Shown here in pieces: positions 1 through 11,440 of a stretch of DNA of 64,000 nucleotides. The first letter of the stretch is position 1; every line of letters begins with the position of its first letter. The notes below the pieces were generated by a model. That model worked only from the letters and a program-made list of their open reading frames with translations. It was not told the origin of the DNA and did no database searches. This stretch comes from Acridotheres tristis (lineage: Eukaryota > Chordata > Aves > Passeriformes > Sturnidae), in NCBI GenBank assembly GCA_037013685.1, contig CM072896.1:9799444-9863443 (forward strand), in the 5' to 3' direction. The position numbers were made by a program, and so were the translations under genes.

Positions 1-205
1 AGTTCCTCCTATAAATAAAAGTTAAAATTTTAATTTGTGTTTTTGTACAGAAGAAATGGAAATAATACATTTTATTTTGCATACAACTAAACTCTACCTT
101 TTGATTCAGTGATTTCTGAAAAAAAATTGTGAAATATTAGGAAACTGTGATGTTTTCTAAAAATTATTTTGGACTGTGAGTGTAATGTTACCTAATATTT
201 TACAG

Positions 206-256
206 GACCCCCAGGGAGAGGGATCCCTGGTGTTCCAGGTATTCCTGGACGTGGAG
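206..256 (+). CDS. COL4A3: COL4A3 collagenous exon (first in window)
   Basis: 51 bases between a tttacag acceptor and a GTGAGT donor. It encodes Gly-X-Y text ([17 protein letters not shown]) and starts and ends within Gly codons. The GRG step breaks the triplet register by one residue, a typical small type IV interruption. If the human 52-exon count holds, this is about exon 41. Confidence 0.88.
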
Positions 257-3200
257 GTGAGTTGTCTTTTCAAAAAACAACAGCTTAATTTTTAAATCCC
301 AGAACCATCATCAAGTCCCTTCCTGTTTTCCAGTGCTTGAAATGGCACTGAGAGTGTCAGTGGAAATGAAGAATAATTCTGTGCTTTTGATTAATGGTTT
401 GGTCCTATATATTAAATGTCAAGAGTTGTTGCTTGTAAAGTTTAGATTGTTGTAAAAGGGAAATAGAGAAGCTGACTTCTGTGGTCTTGTGAAAGTGGCA
501 TACACATTCAAGAGCTTTTAAAATTTCATTGCAATATATAATTTGATTAACAGAGTATGCTTTTATGAAAACAAGATCTTTCTGGATAATGAGGATACTT
601 TGAGAAAGCTGCAGTGGTTGCATTTTAATTTTGTTCATCTTCCTTTTTATATTGACAAACAGAAGGGACTTCCCATTTTTTAGGTTTTACATTGTATTTC
701 TAGTGCTGGTAGAAATTCCATTGATTTGCTTCACTTTAAAAAAGTAAAATTAAAGCACTCCAAGATCAACTTCAGAGCAATATCCTTTTGTAATAGTCTC
801 TTATTTTGTTGCATTCATATTGATGCCATCTGGAATTTAGTTTAAAAGGATTTGTTAGTTCTAATGAAAAAAGAAGCATTTCTTCTACTTATTCATCAAT
901 GAATATTCCCTTCTGTGGTCTGTTTATTCTCCTCTCAAGTTTATTCCTTGGGATGTGCAATCTCTGAAGTGGAGTGGGGTTTTTTTAATTTGTGGGAGTT
1001 TTTTTTAATTTAAAAAAGTGGTGTGTACTTTGCTGTGAGTCCTGTCTTCTCACAACTATTTTGCTTTAGGTTAGCAAAGTTTAGACTTCTCAGTACTAAA
1101 AACAAGGACTGAATCCCACCTTTGCCATATAGCAAACACAAATTCGGAGTTGTCACATCACTTCACTGTCTTGACAGCCTTCCCCATGTGTAATATTCAC
1201 ACTCTGCAGGAGTCAAAGGAGACATGGGACTGCCTGGTTTTCCTGGGCCTCCAGGTGTGAAAGGTCATCAGGGAGATCAAGGACCCATTGGACCTCCTGG
1301 CTTAGTGGGGTTACCTGGATTTCAAGGCACCACAGGCATGGCAATCACTGGCCAGAAAGGGAACAGAGGTATTCCTGGTGCACATGGAAGACCAGGTGTG
1401 TCATTGGAACTTCTTCTTCGTCTGAAAGGATGTACTGATAATTGAAAGTAGAAGTCAGCCTATCCAGAATTCAAGGTTGAAAGGGGTATTTCCCCAAGAG
1501 AGTTTCATAATTAAACAGGTCCCTTTAGCAGTTAATGCAATATTACCATTGCAAACAACATGATCTATGCAGTGGTATTTAAATTAAAATAACTCTAAGC
1601 TTTCAAGTCTACCTAATTGCATTATCTTACTTTCCTCCCATGCGGTCGGTAGGGCAGCTGAGATCCAGCATGAGTGGCAGTTAGTGACATGGTTTAGTGA
1701 GGACAGACAGTGTTATAAACATGTATTAAAAGTATACTGTAAGTTTTGATCTTAGATTAAATTAGCAAGCTGGGAAAAACTTGGTTTCTTTTTTTAAGTG
1801 TATATATTTCCTTGGAAATCACTGAGGTGCTAAACATGACTATCATTATGGAGCCACTGAATGTTGCACTGTGTTGTGTGTAATCTACGTGAAAAGCTGT
1901 TGGCAGTAGTCTTCACTTACTCTGATGTTTCTGTATAGGTGCTCCTGGTTTTCCAGGCCTTCCTGGTCTTTCCACTCTCAGCATGAAAGGAAGCAAAGGT
2001 GTCCGAGGGGCAGATGGAATACCAGGGCCAAGGGGCCCAGCCGGTGACATTGGCCCTCCTGGTCCCAAAGTCAGTGAAAGGGGAATATTGCTTCTTTACT
2101 GCATTGATAGTCTGCTCTTACCATGAAAATAATACCCATTAAAATACCCTCTAAAATTTAAAAACAAGCACCAAACCCAAACAAACATCCCCTCCAACCC
2201 ATTTTCACAAAAAACACCTTGTAATAGAGGAAATATCAAAATATATATGAGAAACAGGTTTTATGGACTTTTATGGTTTTTTTAATTCTTGTTATGTCAT
2301 TTCCTTGGCTGTTTTGTATTACAGGATAATATGAACAATAATATGGCTATTTCTAACATGCTTAGAAGTGCAGCAGATAGTTCTAGTTGCAGCATATTCT
2401 GTGAACATAATGCTTTGAATATTCTGAACAAAAATGTATTTCATTGTATGAAGATGCTGCTTCTGTTTATTATTGATGTCATGTTTTGCAGGGGATAGAA
2501 GGTCGATCAGGCTATCCTGGTGCTAGAGGGCACCCTGGATTTCTTGGATTCCCTGGTGTAAAAGGTATTCATATATTTATTATGTACGCTCCTGTGCCAA
2601 ATACAATAATTTATATGTTGAGTTATAATAGTTTTTGTGTATGTGGGATTCTAGAGACACGAGGTTTTGCCATGAAAATCAGGGTGTAAGTCAGGTCTAA
2701 ATATGAAAGCATTCACTAAGAGTTTTCACTGAGGTACCTGCTCTGGTGGGTCCAAACTTACTTTCAGGTGAGGAAAGGCTGACACATCAACAGCCTCCAT
2801 TTCAGGCAAGTTCAAAACAAGTTTGTGAGTTATGAGCTGTAAGGACTTTGGCACTGAGTCTGCCAATTGGAAATATCCCACCACTGCTAGAAAATGTGAC
2901 TTTCTGACAATCTCTTAGCTACAGAACTCAGGAGCATTTAATCATAATTACAGCACTGAGTCCTCTGTTTGCTGTAAGAATAGTTCCAATTATAATCTCA
3001 TTTACAGATTATCAGCAGATGAACTGTTAAATATATTGGCTTCATTAATTTCATATTCTTGAGGGTAAGTTTAATCAGTAGCTGGCTAAAAGTCCTTTAA
3101 ATTTAGACAATTCTCTAGTGATTTAAATATGATGTAGGCATGCATTCTCCAGTATTCTCATTTTTCAATTGCATGATTTAGTCACACAGGATTGTCATTA

Positions 3201-6200
3201 CCTGTTTAACCTACCTGTCAGTGTTCCATGCTAACTATTGTGCATTTTAAATTTTTTCTAATTGGCAAAGTCACCACACAGACAGTAATCTTACTTTCTT
3301 AAACAAAAAAACTCTCATTTGACATATGTCAAATCTCCCAACATGGTATTAAAAATACTTTTTAATTATTTTTTTTTGTTTCAAGCAGAACTGTGGAGCA
3401 TAGTCTGAATGTAAGCTCATCAAAGCACTTATCAAATTCCTCATAAAAAATTCTACAACTCTGTTAAAGCCTTCAGCATAACTGACAATAGCGTTAAAGG
3501 GAGCTGAACTCCACATGGAGGCTGCAAATCCAGTGACAAAAACATGTAAGATAGAAAGGACATAGTCTAAAGTAGAGAATTTAAACTAGGTTTATCGACT
3601 AACCTTCGTATAGATAGGGATGACAATATCATCTTATAAATTAAATGCACTTGTCCTCTAAATTACACAGTTGCAGCAAAGGTGGAGAAACTGCCTTTCA
3701 CATTTCAAATGAGTCTATAGGCTGTACTTCCCTTTGGGAGCTTTGCATGGACTGTGCAGGACTCTTCAATAAGTCTCTGAAACTTGGACAGTTGTTTTGA
3801 CATTTTAAACCAGACAGATGTATCTTCAATCTTCTCTTTTAGGAGAAAAGGGTAATCAAGGACCCCCAGGACCACAAGGTGCAGAAGGGCCAAGGGGACC
3901 AAAGGGCCAGCAAGGTAACCAACCCTTCTCCTTCCACTGCCAGCTGACTTACGTTGATTTATTTGGTTTGTTCTGTAGTTTGTTTGCTTTCTCTTAACGT
4001 AAAGCAATAGATCTTCATTATATTTTTGCTGCTAGGCCCACCTGGAGTCTCTGGGAAAACATTCTCCATTCCAGGAAGCAAAGGTCCTCCAGGACTGCCA
4101 GGAATCCCAGGAACACCAGGTGATCAAGGAGTTCAAGGGATTCCTGGACTACAAGGTGATTTATGTTTTTACCTCTATGCATGTCTGTGTGCACTGCTCA
4201 GCAGAACGTTTTGGTTTGGTGGAAAAACTTCTGCATAGAAAATTGACATGTCTTTTAAAATACCTCACCATATTTAAAAATATCTCTTTGTATCTTGTTA
4301 ACACCCTAACATTTATAACCTGTCCCATTCCATCTGCCCTCCACCCTTGCAGTGAGTCAGTGAGTACATCCCTCAATATAAGCCTAAGGCTTATGGTGGA
4401 TGAAAACATTCCCCATTTTCATACAACCAGAACCATGCTCAGGATGTTTGTCATTTGAATTACCCCCTGGAAGAGAAGTATTTGAGATGTGCTCCAGTGT
4501 GATTGTGTCTGTCCTAGTCTGGGGGTGGGAAGAAAAGGACAGGCTGGCTTCTCTCATTGGCACCAGAAGTGAAGCCTGCCACAGCTGGGAGGAATGGGGA
4601 AGGAAGGAGAAGGCAGGCTGATGTGGATATGCAGTGGGTATCTGGCCACCCTTCCCACTACCACAGCTTTGTACCCCAGAGAGGCAGCTCTTCAAGGGAA
4701 CAAGCCTGCTGAAGTCATTTTTCTCCAGTACACTCAATATTTCCTTGTCATCTTGCTGATAGGAAAGATGATGACACTTGCACTATAGATAGTCTGAAAA
4801 CTTACTAGTTCATGCTTTTATCCTAACACAGATAGATTTATGTAAGGATTTTAACTTTATTCTTTACCAGTTATTACAATCTATAACTACTGCTATATGC
4901 CTCTGGGGTTTTTTTCTTGATTGCAATTTAGGACCTAAAGGAGTAAAAGGTCTACCAGGACGTTTTGGTCACCCAGGTCGTCCAGGATTGCCTGGTCCAA
5001 AAGGAGACAGGGGATTTCCAGGACCAAGAGGTACAGGAAAGAAGAATCTCTCTTTGACTGATACTAATGAATTTACAGATAAATTGGACCGCTGATTTCT
5101 GTAAATCCTTCCTCTTGCATGTATTGAGATTCTGTAATTTGCAGAACATTTACAGTAGCTTTAGGGACACATGTAAGCACATTCTTAGCTTTTAACAGAT
5201 GTGTGTTCACAACTGAAATAATAATTTACAGAAATATACCTTGACTGCTCTTCTGTTATTAATCACTTCTGTTTAATCACTTGAAATCCCTAGGTACCAG
5301 GGTGCCTTTTTATTACATCAAAATAGAACCAGCTATTTTCATTTAGGCATCACTAAATGTTTTAACTTTAGGCTTTTTTTGGTACAAATGGCTGTGGTTC
5401 TTTAAAATACCTCACTAGTCCATGAAACTATTCAATGTAAAGCTGCCTGAGCTAGGTCTGAAGGAATTCCTACTTCTGCAACAAATACTACCAGTTTTTA
5501 ATTTGTATATTGTTATTGGTAATTTTTTTGTTAGTTTTCAAGCAGTTTCACTAATTTAAAAGAAAAGAAAATTCAAACAAAATTATAATACTTGCAGACA
5601 TATTTATTTCTCATCCACAGGACAACCTGGATTGATTGGCTTTCCAGGTCTGCAGGGGTTACCTGGATCACCAGGTACTATCATTGCTGGTCCAACAAGA
5701 AAAGGATTTATCTTTACCCGACATAGTCAGACAACAAAGATTCCTTCGTGCCCACGTGGGACATCCCAGATCTATGTTGGCTATTCACTGCTTTTTGTAC
5801 AAGGAAATGAACGAGCACATGGACAAGATCTTGGTACTGTATTGGTAAAAAATTTCAGATTGTTTTCTTAGAGTCCAGTAATGCTGTTGTCATGAAACCA
5901 AATTTACAGTAAGTGTCTGAGATAAACATTGGTTTCAATCATCCATCTCCAGAGTGGTCTGGAGTCAATCCAGGAATCATGGTTTAAAAGACACCTTTCT
6001 TGCCTGCACTCATATATTCCCTTGTTGATATCCCTAGAGTTTTTTGAGTTACTTATAGATAGATGTCTACTATAAACCTTCACAGCATTTGCACAGGATG
6101 TGAAGGAGAATCTTGTGGGTTTTGGAGCCTAAGTGGGATGCTTTAGGGTATGAACAATGCCACCAGAAACTTTTGTTTAAGCAGCTGAATCCCTGCCACT

Positions 6201-9200
6201 GTGTGCAGGACTGATAACATTCAAGAAGATTGTATTATTTTAACAGATTTTGTTCTTAGCCTTTGTTTATTATATAGGTATTTTTGTATAAACCAGAAGC
6301 ATTTTGCTTTCAGATAATTTCACTGTACTGACACTTTTATAGTTACTAACTGTTTTAATTCTTCCTACATAGATTGGATGCCATCATGTGTCTCTTTTGG
6401 TCACTGCACTAAATTTAATCTCCTTTTTGTCACAAACCTCTCCTCTTTTGTCTTCTAGGAACAGCTGGTAGCTGCTTGCAGAGGTTCAGCACCATGCCAT
6501 TCTTGTTCTGTAGCCTCAATGACGTTTGTAGCTTTGCTTCTCGTAATGACTACTCCTACTGGCTGTCCACTGCAGTGGTGATGCCACCAGACATGGCACC
6601 CATTTCTGGCAGGGCACTAGAGCCCCAGATAAGCAGGTAAGAGGATAATAAGAATTTTAGCTCTTCTGCCCTGGAACCACAGAGGCATCATAAATTGTTT
6701 TAAGTGGCAAATCTTAAGCAAGACCTGCTCGTCTCAGCCAGTACAAGCACTGACTTCAACAGCCTGGTTTTTGATTATTCACCTAAGTATGTCAAATATT
6801 CAGTGATACTCTCAAGAAAAGTTAGAATAAAGTTAGGGCCTATTGCTGCAGAGCCAACATAAGAAAATGGCACACTGTCCTACTGATTGCAGGGATTGTT
6901 TTCTTAAGACCCTATTATTATGGATATTAAAGATAGACTAAAATTAAATAAAGACAGCGTTGTTATTTAGAATTATAGCACAAATCAAGTTCTGCTTTCA
7001 ATTCTGGATGATGTATTTACTGTACCTGGTGAAGAACATTATAAATTGAGCTGAAGGTTCTCAGCTAGGAAACACCCTTCTGCAAGTGTAGCCCATCTAG
7101 TTGCTTAGACTAGCTGAGAAGGATGAAGAATAAGTTAGGAGAAAAGTTCTAAAAGCATGAAAGACCTAGAGCAGTGGAATCCGAGGTTGGGAGGCAGGCT
7201 TTGCACTCTTATCTTCTGTCCTGCCTTACCCAGTTGTTGCATTCCAGTAGCTCAGCTTCAGTCTCCTCATTTAGGAAATAAAGATTACTTTTTCCAATCT
7301 TAGCAAATAAACATACAGAAATGCAGAACTTTGAAGTAAACCAGAACAACATAAAGTAGTGAGCACATGAAAAAGGTAACATTTCGCTCATTACTTCATT
7401 AAAGGCAAAATTAAGAAGCTTAAATATTCTGGAAATACTTCCCATCTTAGAACAGTTTTAGTCTGATGTTACTAGTAGAGATTGCAAAGCAATTGGAAGG
7501 TAAGGTACATGGATTACCTTCAATTTACTTACTCCTCATTAAACACAGAAACCTGCGTGAGTAGTAGTATTTATAGCAAGGTATGCTATGCCATGAGGTA
7601 GCTACGATCCTAGAAAGCAGAAGTTTGTTCTGCTTTCATGTTTTTCCTCATGTCTGCACTGAATGTACATGCTTTCCTTCACAGGTGTGTTGTCTGTGAA
7701 GGAGCTGCAATGGTAATAGCAGTTCACAGCCAAACAACTGTAGTTCCTGCATGTCCAGATGGCTGGATGTCTCTCTGGAAGGGTTTTTCTTTTGTTATGG
7801 TAAGGATATAAAAATTTGAATTGCTCACTTTTATGTCCTCTTATTTTCCTTGGTGTTTTCAGCTGTTCATAGCTCATTTGTTTCTTAATAACTGTTAAAT
7901 TCTTTTTTTGTTTTTTTGCCTCGGCCAAGAAGTAGAAAATAATTCTATGAATTCTTACTCAATTCCAAAAGCATAAAAACAGCTATTCTGATCTGTTCAC
8001 AAAAATAGGTGGCAGGAGGAAAAGCAGAAAAGATGAGAGAAGTACTAAAGGACTTTAGTCTGAAAAAAATAAGTGCATGCATTCACTTTCACATGTTATA
8101 TTAAGATCTAGGAAACAGGTTTGGGGAGTGGAGTGATTAAACTGGTCCTGAACACAAAAATGCAAAAATAAGTGACCAACTTCCATGCCAGGCAGTTCTT
8201 TTAAAAATCAAATTTGAGGCTGAACTTCACAGAAAGCGAAAATCAAAATAAACAGTGAACACTGTCTACAGAAGACTGCCTTAGTAATTTTGATGCCATA
8301 ATTAGATATGAGTGAAGAAAGTTCATAATGTAACTGCAAATTGAGAACTGCTTAGGGGACTAACAGTGTACTTATAGTAGAGGATGTAGCATTTCATCTT
8401 TCTTACCCATGTTTGTGGGATGTCATATGGATGCCAGCAAATGAAGGCAGAAGAATTTTAAACCCCTCTTTTTTGCATAATGTAAAGTCCTTTTAGGTCT
8501 AGGGTGAAATTTTTGTTTCTCCTATGATTTGGCCCCAAGTAGTAATAATAATAAACTTGGAAAAGAATGAGAGAAATTTTTAGCATTTGGTTAAAACAAT
8601 TTGCTTGTTTCCAACAGCAGCAAAGCTAGATGGTATTTTCTACCCAATTTTAAACTGTTGTAAATTATTTTAGAGCTACTTCTACAAGCATTTGCCAACA
8701 TCAGAGAAGGAAAATGCCTTTTCTGCTTTTTGTGCTTGGGAAAATGATCAATGCAACAAAAAATATGAAAACACATCCTCACCAATTTGGTTTATTTGTA
8801 ATGTATTTGCTGTTATACTCAACTGGACAGAAGCCAGCTTTCTAGTCTTTGTACTGGTTAGTTTAATGTATTTCATTGAGCTGAAAAAGGCCTTTGCAGG
8901 GAAGACTTAAGAAATGCCATAACTGCTTGAATTTTCAGAAGACTTTTGTGCTTCATTGTAAGTTTTATCAAATGAATCTGCACTCACTTTATTTTGTCCA
9001 AGATATACCACAGAACATATGGTATGTTTTAGAAAGAGGTTTGGGGGGTTTTTTGCCTGCAGTTTACTAAAAGCTGATGGACAAGTTCTCATCAAAATGT
9101 TTTGGTGGTTACAGTACACAAGTGCGGGCTCAGAAGCTTCTGGCCAAGCATTGGCATCGCCTGGATCTTGTCTGGAAGAATTTCGAGCTGTCCCGTTCAT

Positions 9201-9621
9201 AGAGTGCCATGGCAGGGGGACTTGCAACTACTACACAAATTCCTACAGTTTCTGGTTGGCATCATTGAATCCAAGAAGAATGTTCAGGTAAACTCTACTT
9301 CCCTGCATCCCAGTACCCAAGGGGACAATAAATGCTTGCAAAACCTGTGGGGGCTTCCCTTGAATTCCCTTCAGGTTAGGCACCCCTCTTTGTTACGTGC
9401 AGGGTCATTCTGTAGCACACAGATGTTTGAGCCGAGAATGTCAAGGTCGTTGTCAGTAATTCCACATCCAAAGTCTCATTGTCTCTCTCTGGTTTTTTTA
9501 AAGAAAAAAATTGAATGTTTGGGTTTTTTCTTCTAGGAGACCTGTGCCACAGACTTTGAAAGCAGGACAACAAGAAAATATCATCAGTCGTTGTCAGGTC
9601 TGCATGAGGAGACCAATCTAA
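206..9621 (+). CDS. COL4A3: Collagen type IV alpha-3 chain, 3' part (12 exons)
   Basis: The alpha-3 chain assembles with alpha-4 and alpha-5 into the basement-membrane collagen of kidney glomerulus, lung and ear. The window holds about 497 C-terminal residues in exons 206-256, 1210-1395, 1939-2069, 2492-2564, 3843-3914, 4036-4155, 4932-5030, 5621-5833, 6459-6636, 7685-7799, 9115-9287 and 9537-9621 (TAA at 9619). The first seven encode Gly-X-Y repeats with short interruptions; the last five encode the NC1 domain that selects partner chains. All 12 NC1 cysteines are present. The sulfilimine cross-link residues are also kept: Met in PDMAPIS and Lys in TLKAG. NC1 text such as [19 protein letters not shown] and GRGTCNYY fits alpha-3 better than the other five chains. 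Most joins split a Gly codon, as usual in this family. The 5' part lies outside the window. COL4A4 would be the expected divergent neighbour upstream (family knowledge). Confidence 0.96.
1210..1395 (+). CDS. COL4A3: COL4A3 collagenous exon
   Basis: 186 bases, acceptor ctctgcag, donor GTGTGT. It encodes about 62 residues of Gly-X-Y, with one interruption where GMAITG replaces a triplet. The last base is the first G of a Gly codon completed by the next exon. Confidence 0.93.
1939..2069 (+). CDS. COL4A3: COL4A3 collagenous exon
   Basis: 131 bases, acceptor ctgtatag, donor GTCAGT. It carries a longer non-triplet interruption (GLSTLSMKG) inside otherwise regular Gly-X-Y. Unlike its neighbours it ends on a whole codon, and the next exon correspondingly starts with a complete GGG. 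Confidence 0.92.
2492..2564 (+). CDS. COL4A3: COL4A3 collagenous exon
   Basis: 73 bases, acceptor ttttgcag, donor GTATTC. It encodes [16 protein letters not shown] and onward to GVK, uninterrupted triplets. It starts in phase 0 and ends on the first base of a Gly codon. Confidence 0.92.
3843..3914 (+). CDS. COL4A3: COL4A3 collagenous exon
   Basis: 72 bases, acceptor tctcttttag, donor GTAACC. It encodes an uninterrupted triplet run, [16 protein letters not shown] and following. Both ends split Gly codons. Confidence 0.92.
4036..4155 (+). CDS. COL4A3: COL4A3 collagenous exon
   Basis: 120 bases, acceptor ttgctgctag, donor GTGATT. The triplets contain one interruption (GKTFSIPG). Both ends split Gly codons. 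Confidence 0.93.
4932..5030 (+). CDS. COL4A3: COL4A3 collagenous exon
   Basis: 99 bases, acceptor gcaattta+g, donor GTACAG. The triplets run [16 protein letters not shown] and onward to GDRGFPGPR. This is the last exon that is purely collagenous. Confidence 0.93.
5621..5833 (+). CDS. COL4A3: COL4A3 collagenous/NC1 junction exon
   Basis: 213 bases, acceptor catccacag, donor GTACTG. The first third ends the triple helix ([16 protein letters not shown]). The rest opens NC1 subdomain 1 with [17 protein letters not shown] and runs to RAHGQDLG. It contains the first NC1 cysteine and the segment matching the Goodpasture E-A region of human alpha-3. Confidence 0.96.
6459..6636 (+). CDS. COL4A3: COL4A3 NC1 exon
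   Basis: 178 bases, acceptor gtcttctag, donor GTAAGA. It encodes [18 protein letters not shown], then [17 protein letters not shown] and on to LEPQIS. Three NC1 cysteines and the Met of the NC1-NC1 sulfilimine bond (in PDMAPIS) lie here. It ends with AG of a split Arg codon. Confidence 0.96.
7685..7799 (+). CDS. COL4A3: COL4A3 NC1 exon
   Basis: 115 bases, acceptor cttcacag, donor GTAAGG. It completes the Arg of the RCxxC motif and opens NC1 subdomain 2 ([18 protein letters not shown], then [16 protein letters not shown]). It holds three cysteines and the segment matching the Goodpasture E-B region. It ends on a whole codon. Confidence 0.96.
9115..9287 (+). CDS. COL4A3: COL4A3 NC1 exon
   Basis: 173 bases, acceptor ggttacag, donor GTAAAC. 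It encodes [20 protein letters not shown], then the cysteine-rich [20 protein letters not shown] block and ASLNPRRMF. Three NC1 cysteines are present. It ends with AG of an Arg codon. Confidence 0.96.
9537..9621 (+). CDS. COL4A3: COL4A3 terminal coding exon
   Basis: 85 coding bases after a cttctag acceptor, ending TAA at 9619-9621. It encodes [20 protein letters not shown] and then QVCMRRPI. The Lys of TLKAG is the sulfilimine partner (family knowledge), and the last two of the 12 NC1 cysteines are here. Confidence 0.96.
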
Positions 9622-10127
9622 ACAGCGGTCACTCTTCACAGAACATGAAACTCTGATTTATTACAAAGAATTGCCTGACTCTGAAGAGCTATAATTTATT
9701 AAAGTCCAGATGCATCTGGAAAAAAAATTATAAATTGCCAGTGCAGCACTGTGGGAGGTAGGGCAACAGTTTGACTTTTGTCTTTGGCAAATGACAAAGC
9801 ACTTTGTTGGAGGAAGTCTGTAATGGCATCTGCAGGGGCATCTGCTGAACCTTGTCATTTCTGAGCCACATCTTCACCATTAAACTACGGCATCACCAGA
9901 TCTTTAGTGAAAGATGTCAATGCTGCCTTGTGTCATGGGCTTCTCAAACGGCAAGACAAACTAAATGCTCCTGTATCAGCTTACATATGTTCAGTGTTCC
10001 AAGTGGATATCATTTCAGATGACAGTCTGGCACTTATGAGAGATAGGGTTCAATAGGAAATATTTTCAGTGCACTTTTAACTATATAATGATTCATTAAG
10101 AGTTGTTTTGGTTTGGTTTTCTTGTCT

Positions 10128-10133
10128 AATAAA
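10128..10133 (+). terminator. Candidate poly(A) signal, COL4A3
   Basis: Canonical AATAAA about 510 bases after the stop. The following 40 bases are not clearly GU-rich, so usage is uncertain. Confidence 0.4.
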
Positions 10134-11415
10134 CAAGTATCTCCCCACATACCTTACCCTTCCTCTGGCTGGCAAACAGGAATACAAAGTGTTTTGTATC
10201 ACTGTGATGATAATGGTGCTTGACTGGCCAGAGAGGGAGAACAGCAGCACTGGGCAGGCAGGACAGTGGTGACAGGCACTGGTTGTGTGCTCCAGAGTGA
10301 CTGTGGCTAAGGGCTGACTGAAGAAAGTGTTGGAAAGTTTTCTTTAGATTCCATGGCTTTTGACATGGATCATGCAATCTTTCAGTTCTTCAAAATTGGC
10401 AGTATTGGGCCTCTGTTATGATTACATGCTTTTGTCTCTCCTGAAGAAAAAGCTATTTATCATATAATTTGGGGTTTTGTTAGAATTAACAATTACTGTA
10501 TGGCTCAAGGGCTCCCATGGCATTATTTATTACACACCCCTCGGAATGTGATTCCTAACAAAATCTATATTTCCATTTTTACAGCATTTCATATTTAAAT
10601 ATTTATCACAGATTGTATTCTGTATTTAAATATTTAGCATGCATATCTGCAAATGAAATCATTATTCCATTCAGATAAATGTATGCATCCAGAATTTTTA
10701 AAAAGACTGATATTTAAATTGTACCATCTAAGCACTGACTTGAAAATCCAACTGTAAATGAATATAAATACTTGAAAAGCACTTTCATTTGCTCATATAA
10801 ATTATATAAAATTGTAGCTCCGAGGTTTTTTTTAATATTTATAACATTGCACTTGCAAGGCTATTTAAAATTGTAATGTTGACATTTAAAATGTTAATAT
10901 TTTTTAATACTTGCACAATTTATCAGAATTTCAGTATTTAGTGTTACAGAAGAAGCCTAATTCATCTGAATAGTTTGTAAATGCACCATTTTAAATGTAG
11001 GGTCTAGCAATTCAGTGAAAAAACCAAGATTTCTTATTTAGATGTTTTTTTAAGCCAGTGAAATTTTATATTGTTTCTGTTAAATTACTTGCATTATGTT
11101 TGTCAGACTGTTTGTCAGACCTAACTAAGAAAAGGTTCTGTCTGTGTTCCATGCCAGTTTCTTACCATGGAGCTAATGTGAAGATACCATTTACATGAAC
11201 TGAATGGATATTTTAAAATTATTGTTTGCTTGAACAGTTGTAGTAATTCTGTTTGCAAAGTATAATTGTGAATTTACAGAGTTTTATGAAGAATCTCTTT
11301 GCAGATGCACTACTGATAAGAAAGTATTCATGTCAAGTTAGTATTTAGTCTTTCATTTGAGTCAAGCCTGGGTTTGAGGTTATCTTCTTTAAAACAATCA
11401 CACACTAGACTTTTG

Positions 11416-11421
11416 AATAAA
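11416..11421 (+). terminator. Candidate distal poly(A) signal, COL4A3
   Basis: Canonical AATAAA followed within 60 bases by a TG-rich run (ttgcttggtaggttgttgg), as expected of a functional site. It would give a 3' UTR of about 1.8 kb. Confidence 0.45.
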
Positions 11422-11440
11422 CTCTGAAGTTTGCTTTAAA

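Larger units (their letters stand above)
257..9114 (+). other. COL4A3 introns in the window
   Basis: The introns (257-1209, 1396-1938, 2070-2491, 2565-3842, 4156-4931, 5031-5620, 5834-6458, 6637-7684, 7800-9114) are AT-rich and unremarkable. I saw no recognisable repeat insertion, RNA gene or conserved exon of another gene. A perfect 17-base palindrome with 8-base arms lies at 4378-4394. An A/C-rich low-complexity patch lies at about 2157-2215. Confidence 0.7.
9622..11440 (+). other. COL4A3: Probable COL4A3 3' UTR and 3' flank
   Basis: Sequence after the stop has no further coding signal. From about 10.5 to 11.1 kb it is very AT-rich, with ATTTA-like and TATTTAAATATTTA elements typical of long AU-rich 3' UTRs. 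Candidate poly(A) signals are AATAAA at 10128 and 11416, with ATTAAA variants at 9698 and near 9877. Which one is used cannot be told from sequence. Confidence 0.5.

Noticed and set aside
4378..4394. 17-base palindrome in a COL4A3 intron
   Set aside because: Perfect but short. Such palindromes are expected by chance at this scale and nothing around it suggests function.
9102..9536. 144-codon ORF overlapping COL4A3 NC1 exons
   Set aside because: A shifted frame of a well-identified NC1 exon and its intron.
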